Shown: positions 1 to 6,028 of the stretch, piece after piece
How positions within the stretch are numbered: the first letter of the stretch is position 1
Layout of the letters: each line of letters begins with the position of its first letter
Assembly (NCBI GenBank): GCA_022800665.1
Contig: JAAWQS010000020.1
Span: forward strand, 1-40,159
Direction: 5' to 3'
Length of the DNA stretch: 40,159 nt
Source of the DNA: Oscillospiraceae bacterium
GTDB taxonomy: Bacteria > Bacillota > Clostridia > Oscillospirales > Oscillospiraceae
Notes under the pieces: generated by a model
Told to the model about the DNA's origin: nothing
The model's database searches: none
What the model saw: the letters and a program-made list of their open reading frames with translations, nothing else
Program-made: the position numbers and the translations under genes

Positions 1-36
1 ACCGATAATTATAGATTATCTGTCGAATAGAGGAAG

Positions 37-64
37 GGCCGCCCAATGTGTAGGCGGCCTTTCT
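37..64 (+). terminator. Hairpin, probable terminator
   Basis: A 7-bp GC stem (GGCCGCC at 37-43 with GGCGGCC at 53-59) has a 9-nt loop and is followed on the + strand by a short T run. It lies just past the stop codon of the leftward recombinase gene, so it could end an upstream + strand gene, the recombinase, or both. Confidence 0.55.
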
Positions 65-68
65 AAAA

Positions 69-980
69 CTATTGGAGGGAAAAGGACATTTTACCTCTTG
101 GGTGCTTTTCAGCCAGTAGTAAGGTCTGTTGCCGGGCGGTTACATGCGTATAAATTTGTGTAGTAGAAATAGAACTGTGTCCCAGCAGAGATTGAATATA
201 TCGTATATCCATCCCGGCTTCCAGAAGTGATGTAGCAAACGTGTGGCGGAACATATGAGGCGTTATATGGCTTGCGTCATCAATTTTCCGAATATATTTG
301 TCGATAATTCGCCGGACCGACTGTGGACAAAGCGGACGTCCCCGCCGGTTGAATAAAATAGCCCCTTGCTCCTGGATCTCATCGGAAAATGCATTGTAGT
401 ACGTTTGAAGGAGTTGGAGCAGTTCCGGTGTTGTAATTTGGAGTACACGTTCCTTTCGTCCCTTTCCTTTAACCAAGAGGCGTAATTCACTGTTGCTTAA
501 CAGGAAGGTGTCCCGTGATAATGCGCACAACTCCGATACCCGCAGTCCAGTGCTGAACAGGAGTTCTAATACTGCAATATCTCGCAGCACTTCTCGCCGC
601 CCTGGCGCATAGGCATCGTAAGCAGTCTGCAAAAGTGCCTGTACGACCTGATCGGGAATAATCCGTGGCAATTGTTGCGGCGCATGAATGCGGACGTGGA
701 GTTTGTTGAATGGATTTTCATCCAGTTCGCCGCTTATTTCCATCTCGTGATAAAAGGCACGGACGCTTGCCAGCTTACGCTTCACCGACCGTGGAGAGAA
801 ATGCTGGTTCAGGTATTTGATATACTGATCTAAGGTGACCTTGTCTGCCCATGCACCCTCCGTAAAGTCCAAAAACTGCAGAAGATCAATACGATAGGCT
901 TTTATCGTATCCGGTGATAACTGTTTTTCATATTCGCCTGTTTCGAGATAGGCTGCGATTAAAGATGCCAGTGTTCGCAT
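69..980 (-). CDS. Tyrosine recombinase (XerC/D-like integrase)
   Basis: A 303-aa site-specific recombinase of the phage-integrase family. The N-terminal part (about residues 5-90) looks like a SAM-like core-binding domain. The C-terminal catalytic domain shows the expected residues in order: Arg in TGLRVSEL (about 145), Lys in KGKGRKERV (about 170), His-x-x-Arg in HMFRHTFAT (about 243), His in GHSS (about 267) and Tyr in YTHV (about 277). The start at 980 follows a good Shine-Dalgarno (GGAGGA) on the minus strand. It is transcribed away from the transfer region. It may integrate or excise the element, resolve dimers, or belong to a neighbouring element: no excisionase and no clear att repeat were seen beside it, so its role as the ICE integrase is unproven. 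Confidence 0.9.
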   Translation of the reverse strand: MRTLASLIAAYLETGEYEKQLSPDTIKAYRIDLLQFLDFTEGAWADKVTLDQYIKYLNQHFSPRSVKRKLASVRAFYHEMEISGELDENPFNKLHVRIHAPQQLPRIIPDQVVQALLQTAYDAYAPGRREVLRDIAVLELLFSTGLRVSELCALSRDTFLLSNSELRLLVKGKGRKERVLQITTPELLQLLQTYYNAFSDEIQEQGAILFNRRGRPLCPQSVRRIIDKYIRKIDDASHITPHMFRHTFATSLLEAGMDIRYIQSLLGHSSISTTQIYTHVTARQQTLLLAEKHPRGKMSFSLQ

Positions 981-1326
981 AATAGCTCCTCCGTTTCCCG
1001 GCTTAGAAAAACCGGGGTCAAATACTTGAGATTTTGCGCTGGATTATGTTAGTAGGTATCTAAAAACGTCCTTTATTATGGGGAGTTTGTTCTCAATTGT
1101 CTATAGCTGAGTACTCAACAGCAGAGCCGCTTGCACTTTAACGAGTGTATGCGGTCATTTTATTGCTATTTTGAACGACAAGGTAGGAAATGGATATAAT
1201 CGCATAATGATGTTTCGTTTATCTACTATGCTTCATCTGTCTACAATTCATTGGTGGTATTGGTAATAGCATTCATCCGCAGAGTTCGGTATACTTGGTC
1301 TACCAAACAAAGGGGAGGACGTAACA
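981..1326. other. 346-bp intergenic region with divergent regulatory content
   Basis: No convincing gene was seen. It separates the leftward recombinase from the rightward operon. It holds a sigma-A promoter at 1171-1200 and, at 1288-1304, an imperfect inverted repeat (GGTATAC-TTG-GTCTACC) overlapping the palindrome-like TTGGT-CT-ACCAA at 1295-1306, just before the Shine-Dalgarno of the ribbon-helix-helix gene. The inverted repeat is a candidate operator for that protein (inference). Confidence 0.5.
1171..1200 (+). promoter_or_regulatory. Sigma-A type promoter of the rightward operon
   Basis: TTGAAC (1171-1176) and a perfect TATAAT (1195-1200) are separated by 18 nt. Transcription would begin near 1207 and leave a leader of about 120 nt before the first gene at 1327. 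It is the best promoter found upstream of the long rightward gene series. Confidence 0.7.
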
Positions 1327-1710
1327 ATGGCCCAGACAATCAATCTATGCGCTCAGATCCCGATAGACTTACACAGCCGCGTCTATGCGGACAAGGAGTC
1401 AACGGGGCTGACCACCAGCGAGTACATTACTCGGTTGCTGATCGAATACTACAAGATGAAAGAAAACGGAGGAAGCAGCACAATGGGAAAAACAAGAACA
1501 ATGGCGTTCCAAATCTCGGAAGAATTATTCCAGCGTATCAAATCGCACCTGGAGCGGGAAACTGCTCGTACTGGCAAGAAGCTGACCCAGCGGGAGTTCA
1601 TCCTGAGCCTGATCGAGCAGGCACTCAGCGAAGCCGAATGTCAGGCAGGTGTCGGCCCCTGTGAGGGGGAGGACACCACCGGCGGCTCCCAGCCCCAGGC
1701 AGACAGCTAA
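1327..1710 (+). CDS. Tandem ribbon-helix-helix DNA-binding protein
   Basis: A 127-aa protein with two similar ribbon-helix-helix-like units: residues about 1-43 (beta strand TINLCAQIP, then two helices ending ITRLLIEYYK) and about 56-102 (strand TRTMAFQIS, helices ending FILSLIEQAL). The C-terminal 25 residues are polar and low complexity. Arc/CopG/MetJ proteins bind operators as dimers, so one chain carrying two units could form the fold by itself. The ATG at 1327 follows GGGGAGGA. It is the first gene after the 1171 promoter and sits next to a candidate inverted-repeat operator, so autoregulation or an accessory role in partition or transfer is plausible. The exact function is not recognised. 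Confidence 0.75.
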   Translation: MAQTINLCAQIPIDLHSRVYADKESTGLTTSEYITRLLIEYYKMKENGGSSTMGKTRTMAFQISEELFQRIKSHLERETARTGKKLTQREFILSLIEQALSEAECQAGVGPCEGEDTTGGSQPQADS

Positions 1711-1779
1711 CCCGCCACAGCAAGCCCGTGTCAGCCAGTGTGACGGCATCCGGCACCAACAACAAATACTGCGGAGAGA

Positions 1780-1825
1780 GGCCCCCAGAGTATCCCAGAC
1801 GAAGGGATATCCTGGGGGCCTTTTT
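1780..1825 (+). terminator. Strong hairpin terminator or attenuator between genes
   Basis: A stem of about 17 bp with two mismatches (GGCCCCCAGAGTATCCC region with GGGATATCCTGGGGGCC, 1780-1820) is followed by TTTTT. It lies inside the operon, upstream of the Toprim gene, so it would terminate or attenuate transcription after the ribbon-helix-helix gene. Confidence 0.75.
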
Positions 1826-1851
1826 GCGTCCTGGAAGGGAGGTGAACAGCC

Positions 1852-2781
1852 ACGAATCAAGCAGCCACAAACAGATTTACGGACACAGAAATGTCCATTG
1901 CCCGCGAAACGGACCTGCCGGACCTGCTGTCCCATTTGGGCTACAGCGTCCAGCAGATCGGCAGTTACTACACCACAAAAGAGATGGACAGTCTGCGGAT
2001 CAAGGACCGGCGGAGTTGGCGGCGTTACTCAGAGCAGACAGGCGGAGATGCCATTACGTTCCTCCAGCACTTCTGCGGCAAGAGTTTTCCCGAAGCCGTC
2101 CATTACCTGCTGTCCTACAATGGCCGGGCCAGAGACTCCCCCTCAGCCCGGTCAAAAGAATCTGTTCCAAAAGAAAAGACGCCCTTCGCCTTGCCAGTGC
2201 CCAACGGAGATAACCGGCGGGTCTATGCGTACCTCCGCAAGCGGGGCATCGCCTCCCAGGTCATCAACGGCTTCATCCACGCCGGATTGCTGTACGAGGA
2301 TGCACAATATCACAACTGTGTATTCATAGGCAGGGATGGCGCGGGTCAGCCAGTGTTTGCCAATAAACGCGGCACCTATGACCGGGACGGCGCGGGGTTC
2401 AAAGGGGACGTACCCAGCAGCAACAAGGCGGTGGCTTTCCGCCTATACTGTGATCCAACCAAACCGGAGGTTTATGTGTTTGAAGCGCCCATCGACCTGA
2501 TGAGTTTCTGCACCATGCACCGGGAGATCACCAAAAACGCTGTAGCTCTGTGTTGCCTGTATGACGGTGCGCTGGAAACCTACCTGAAGGAGAATCCCGG
2601 CCTGAAGCAAATCATCCTGTGCCTGGACGCAGACCAGCCGGGGCAGACCGCAGCAGCACAGATCAAGGCAAAATACGAGCAAAAAGGCTACATCGTGACG
2701 GTCCAGCAGCCACCAATGGGCAAGGACTGGAACGAGTGCCTTTTAGCAGAACATCATGAAAGGGGTGATGCAGCCAGATGA
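1852..2781 (+). CDS. DUF3991/Toprim-domain protein (primase-like), probable ACG start
   Basis: Residues about 30-80 match the zinc-finger-like/DUF3991 N-terminal region of mobile-element primase-like proteins (IGSYYTTKEMDSLRI, then GGDAITFLQHF). The C-terminal part is a Toprim fold with the acidic motifs EAPIDLMSF and LCLDADQPG (DxD). Toprim proteins of this type are thought to act in priming or replication of mobile DNA. The first ATG (1891) has no Shine-Dalgarno. Upstream in frame, ACG at 1852 lies 9 nt after GGAGG (1838-1842) and restores the family-typical start NRFTDTEMSIARETDLPDLL. No ATG, GTG or TTG exists between the upstream in-frame stop (1843-1845) and 1891. If ACG is not used, the protein starts at 1891 (296 aa). 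Confidence 0.8.
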   Translation, partial: TNQAATNRFTDTEMSIARETDLPDLLSHLGYSVQQIGSYYTTKEMDSLRIKDRRSWRRYSEQTGGDAITFLQHFCGKSFPEAVHYLLSYNGRARDSPSARSKESVPKEKTPFALPVPNGDNRRVYAYLRKRGIASQVINGFIHAGLLYEDAQYHNCVFIGRDGAGQPVFANKRGTYDRDGAGFKGDVPSSNKAVAFRLYCDPTKPEVYVFEAPIDLMSFCTMHREITKNAVALCCLYDGALETYLKENPGLKQIILCLDADQPGQTAAAQIKAKYEQKGYIVTVQQPPMGKDWNECLLAEHHERGDAAR

Positions 2782-2865
2782 AAATAATCCCCAGGGTGAG
2801 AAGTCCCACCGCCGTCTCAACCGTCTACTTGCCACAAAAAATACTACATTTCAAGGAGAATGACC

Positions 2866-3426
2866 ATGAATAACAGCTTTTCCAGAATGAACCGTGACAC
2901 CCGCCGTAAGATTGCCATCGGCGCTGGCCTGCTGGCCCTGCTGCTGATCTGCGGCATCGCAGGCTTCCGCTTCTTCTCCGGCAAGACCCAGAGCGCGGCC
3001 AAGCCCAACGGTCCCACTACCGGCATCGCCTACGACCAGAATGCGGAGGAAGGTGGGTGGTCAGCGCTCAGCGAAGAAGAAATCGCCGCTTCCCTCAACA
3101 GCAAGGTGGAGGAAGGGATGATCAACATCTCCATGAATACCTCGCCTGTTTTCCCAAACGCAAAGTCCGAAGGGAATCTGATGATCGTCAACGAGCTGGT
3201 CAACACCTACCCCCAGCGTGTGGAACTGATTCGCAACGATACGGATGAGGTGATCTATTCCTCCGCCGCTATCGCTGTCGGCAGTAAGATCGCTTCCGCC
3301 AAGCTGGATGTAGAGCTGCCCGCCGGTACCTACGAGTGTACCGCCATGTTCCACAGCCTGGACCCGGAAACGGGCGCAGTCCTCGGCACCGCCGGGGCTG
3401 TCGTTACCGTTACCGTCCAGGCGTAA
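2866..3426 (+). CDS. Membrane-anchored surface protein with C-terminal X domain
   Basis: About 186 aa. A basic N-terminus (RDTRRK) precedes one transmembrane segment (IAIGAGLLALLLICGIAGF, about residues 16-34), which would leave the rest outside the cell. The extracellular region from about residue 65 onward matches the C-terminal domain of the SLH protein at 4155: shared pattern M-x-[VI]-S-M, then VE[LI][IV]R-(K/N)D-x-x-E-x-I, then LP-x-G-x-Y-x-C-T-A, then a final VT[VL] strand. This recurring domain is called X here; its function is unknown. ATG 2866 is chosen over ATG 2860 because AAGGAGA (2853-2859) touches 2860 but is 6 nt from 2866. It is the first gene of the surface cassette. Confidence 0.7.
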   Translation: MNNSFSRMNRDTRRKIAIGAGLLALLLICGIAGFRFFSGKTQSAAKPNGPTTGIAYDQNAEEGGWSALSEEEIAASLNSKVEEGMINISMNTSPVFPNAKSEGNLMIVNELVNTYPQRVELIRNDTDEVIYSSAAIAVGSKIASAKLDVELPAGTYECTAMFHSLDPETGAVLGTAGAVVTVTVQA

Positions 3427-3462
3427 AACAAACATAAACTAATAATTTGAAGGAGATTCACT

Positions 3463-4080
3463 ATGAAAAACACTGCAAAACGTTTCCTGTCCCTCGCTAT
3501 GGCCCTGTGTATGTCCCTGTCCCTGCTCTGCGTTGCAAACGCGGCCAACACCAGCGAAACTTCCGGCGGCTCCGCCAGCTCCAACGTCACCCTGAGTTCC
3601 ACCGAGGACGGCTCCCTGGGTGGCAATCCCGCCGCTACCGCCATGTCCGTAGCCGTTCCCACGGTTCTTCCTATCGCCGTTGGCACCGATGGCAGGGTCA
3701 CCACGGCTACAGGTGCCGAAATCGTGAATAACAGCTACGGAGCGGTCAAGGTGTCCTCTGTGGCTATTCATGCTGGCGAAGGTTGGCATCTGACGGCCTT
3801 CGGCGATCCTTCCACGCTGGCCGGTGAGAAGGTGGACAGCAACAAGGTGGGCTTCGCCATGCGCATTGGCGGCGGCGATCAGCTGGCCACTACGAACGGC
3901 GATGAGTCCGCCCAGAATCTGCTGACCTCCGCTGTTGAGGGCTGCTACATGAGCGGCAGCGGCGATACCGCCAAGAATCGTGCCGCCATCAGCTACGATG
4001 CCATCGTGACCTCTGTCTCCGAGGCTGTGACCAACGCCGGCGTTGCCAGCGTTCTGTTCGTCATTGAATGGGATATCTAA
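3463..4080 (+). CDS. Secreted surface protein, Y domain (copy 1)
   Basis: 205 aa with a clear Sec signal peptide (KR, hydrophobic core SLAMALCMSLSLLC, cleavage near ANAA, residue 28) and a Ser/Gly/Thr-rich linker. From about residue 60 it carries a beta-rich domain (called Y here): SVAVPTVLPIAV, then DGRVTTATGAEIVNNSYG, VKVSSVAIHAGEGW and a C-terminal strand ending FVIEWDI. Y recurs in the gene at 5509 and at the C-terminus of the 945-aa protein at 6029, which ends FVLEWA. No LPXTG or SLH anchor is present, so it is either released or held by the other cassette proteins. ATG 3463 follows AAGGAG. The fold is not assigned to a named family. Confidence 0.75.
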   Translation: MKNTAKRFLSLAMALCMSLSLLCVANAANTSETSGGSASSNVTLSSTEDGSLGGNPAATAMSVAVPTVLPIAVGTDGRVTTATGAEIVNNSYGAVKVSSVAIHAGEGWHLTAFGDPSTLAGEKVDSNKVGFAMRIGGGDQLATTNGDESAQNLLTSAVEGCYMSGSGDTAKNRAAISYDAIVTSVSEAVTNAGVASVLFVIEWDI

Positions 4081-4105
4081 TCGACAGGGCTATCATTTCA
4101 ACCAG

Positions 4106-4129
4106 GGGGCAGGCTGGACAGCCTGCCCC
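4106..4129 (+). terminator. Perfect 10-bp hairpin, attenuator or processing site
   Basis: GGGGCAGGCT (4106-4115) pairs with AGCCTGCCCC (4120-4129) around a 4-nt GGAC loop. No T run follows, so full termination is unlikely. It could stabilise the upstream mRNA, letting the Y-domain protein be made in excess over the SLH protein. Confidence 0.5.
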
Positions 4130-4154
4130 TCTACAATATTTGTAAGGAGGCAAC

Positions 4155-5498
4155 ATGAAGCGTATTTTATCACTTTTGTTAGGATTGACACTCTGTTTCT
4201 CACTGGTCAGTACAGCCTTTGCCGCCAGCGCATCGGACTTCCGCGACTATAAGCGGAACGCATGGTACTCCGAATCTATGGACGCCGCAGTGAAAAACGG
4301 CCTGCTGCGCGGTGACGATCAGGGCCTGCTGCGGCCTGACGGCAACCTTACCCGCGCTGAGATGGCCGCCATCATGAACCGGGCCTTTGGTGCCTATCAA
4401 ACAACGGATATCTCCCAGTTCCGGGATGTTCAGAGCAACAAATGGTACTATGACGATATGCGGAAAGCGGTCCACATGGGAACCTACGCCGGAAACGGCA
4501 ACGGGACCATGACCCCGGACAATCCCATCAGCCGGGAGGAAGCGATGGCCGTTGTTGCACGCGCTCTCCAGCTGTACAATAACGACTACAGCGGAACCGA
4601 TCTGTCCGGTTTCCCCGACCATGCGTCTGTGTCCAATTGGGCAGTCCCCTATGTAAAAGCGATGGTTGGGGCAGATTACATCCACGGCAACCCCCAGCGG
4701 CAGTTGACGCCCAGAGCCAATATTACCCGCGCCGAGTTCTCCCAGATCTTCTACAACATTATTAAGGAATACATCACGGACGGCGGCGAGTACACGGGGA
4801 ATCGCAACGGGAATCTGTTGGTTCGCACCAGCGATGTCACGCTGAAAGACATGACCATCAACGGTGATCTCCTCATCGGCTGCGGTGCGGCGGATGGGGT
4901 AATTACCCTCAATCATGTCACTGTCACTGGCCGTGTCATTGTCTGGGGCGGCGGCACGAATGCTGTGTTTATGAACGGCGGCACCAATATGAAATCCCTG
5001 ATTGTCTGCCGTGTGGACGGTCCGGTCAAGGTCATTTTCGACAAGGATTCCACTGCGGCTGTGAAAGACAAAATCAAGGTGTCCATCACCGAAAGGGCCA
5101 AAGCATTCCCAGAAACAGAGGTTATCTTCTATAATCAGGACTTTTCGTCCATCATTGATGAGCTGAACAAGCTGGTAACCGGCAGCGAGATGCACGTATC
5201 AATGGATGCCGACCTGTTCGCGCTGGTGGACGGCACGGACGCCAACTGCCGGATCAGCAACGACAGCGCGAAGGATGTCTATCGGGTCGAGATCGTTCGG
5301 AAGGATAACGGCGAAGCCATCACAGAATCCTTCCAGCTCGAACCAGGCCAAGTGCTGGGAACTGTCCATCTGAAAAGCGCCCTGCCGTTGGGCAACTATC
5401 CCTGCACCGCCACGATCACACGCTTGGAAAACAACGCCGAAACCGGAACATTAAAACTGGATGTAACACTCCGAATCGCTTATTTGTGGGCGCAGTAA
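4155..5498 (+). CDS. S-layer-homology protein with beta-repeat stalk and X domain
   Basis: 447 aa. A signal peptide (cleavage near AFAASA, about 24) is followed by three SLH repeats at about residues 28-80, 86-140 and 150-205. Typical elements are FRDV-x-x-x-KWYYDDM and LTRAEMAAIMNRAF. SLH repeats bind secondary cell-wall polymers and attach proteins to the wall non-covalently. A short beta-helix-like stretch follows (about 225-275: DVTLKDMTINGDLLIGC, VTVTGRVIVWGGG). The last 110 residues are the X domain shared with the protein at 2866. ATG 4155 follows TAAGGAGG. It is probably the wall anchor of the cassette. Confidence 0.88.
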   Translation: MKRILSLLLGLTLCFSLVSTAFAASASDFRDYKRNAWYSESMDAAVKNGLLRGDDQGLLRPDGNLTRAEMAAIMNRAFGAYQTTDISQFRDVQSNKWYYDDMRKAVHMGTYAGNGNGTMTPDNPISREEAMAVVARALQLYNNDYSGTDLSGFPDHASVSNWAVPYVKAMVGADYIHGNPQRQLTPRANITRAEFSQIFYNIIKEYITDGGEYTGNRNGNLLVRTSDVTLKDMTINGDLLIGCGAADGVITLNHVTVTGRVIVWGGGTNAVFMNGGTNMKSLIVCRVDGPVKVIFDKDSTAAVKDKIKVSITERAKAFPETEVIFYNQDFSSIIDELNKLVTGSEMHVSMDADLFALVDGTDANCRISNDSAKDVYRVEIVRKDNGEAITESFQLEPGQVLGTVHLKSALPLGNYPCTATITRLENNAETGTLKLDVTLRIAYLWAQ

Positions 5499-5508
5499 GG
5501 AGAATGCC

Positions 5509-6012
5509 ATGAAAAAACGAATGATTTCGTTGGTTTGTTCCCTGGTGCTGGCTTTCAGCCTCGCGGTCCCGGCCTTTGCAAAGGAGGTCAAGCAGACCGA
5601 AGTGCCGGTGACGCTGACGGTCATCAATGCAGCGCAAAAAATCAGCGTCACAGTTCCCGCAGCCCTGCCGGTTTCGGTGGTGGAAGGGACGGTTGTGACC
5701 GCAACCAACGCTGCCATCACCAATAATGCCGAAACCGGGTCTATCCATGTCGTGGCGGTTGAAGTGAGGCCGGGAGCATTGGAAATCGGGAACTTTGGAG
5801 CATTTGAAAACCGGCGAAACACCATCGCTCTGTCGCTGAATGACTGCACGACCACCCAGGCGGGGGAACTGCCCATCACGAAAGAGGCGTTCCCGGATAT
5901 CGAAGCCGGGAAGAGTCTCCCTATCCGCTATGATGCAAAGGTATCCGCCGGAAATGCGGACAAAGCCGTTACTGCCGCTACAGTGATCTTCACCATCGCG
6001 GCAGCCGGATAA
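5509..6012 (+). CDS. Secreted surface protein, Y domain (copy 2)
   Basis: 167 aa. A signal peptide ends near AFAKE (about 25) and a single Y-like domain fills the rest: KISVTVPAALPVSVVEG, VVTATNAAITNNAETGSI, then a final IRYDAKVSAG and TVIFTIAAAG. It is the most diverged copy: it lacks the GW after the AG turn and the terminal EW found in copies 1 and 3. The start at 5509 follows AAGGAGA, 10 nt past the SLH stop, so the genes are very likely co-transcribed. It may be a minor subunit; that is inference from size and divergence. Confidence 0.72.
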   Translation: MKKRMISLVCSLVLAFSLAVPAFAKEVKQTEVPVTLTVINAAQKISVTVPAALPVSVVEGTVVTATNAAITNNAETGSIHVVAVEVRPGALEIGNFGAFENRRNTIALSLNDCTTTQAGELPITKEAFPDIEAGKSLPIRYDAKVSAGNADKAVTAATVIFTIAAAG

Positions 6013-6028
6013 AAGGAGGAATCCATTC

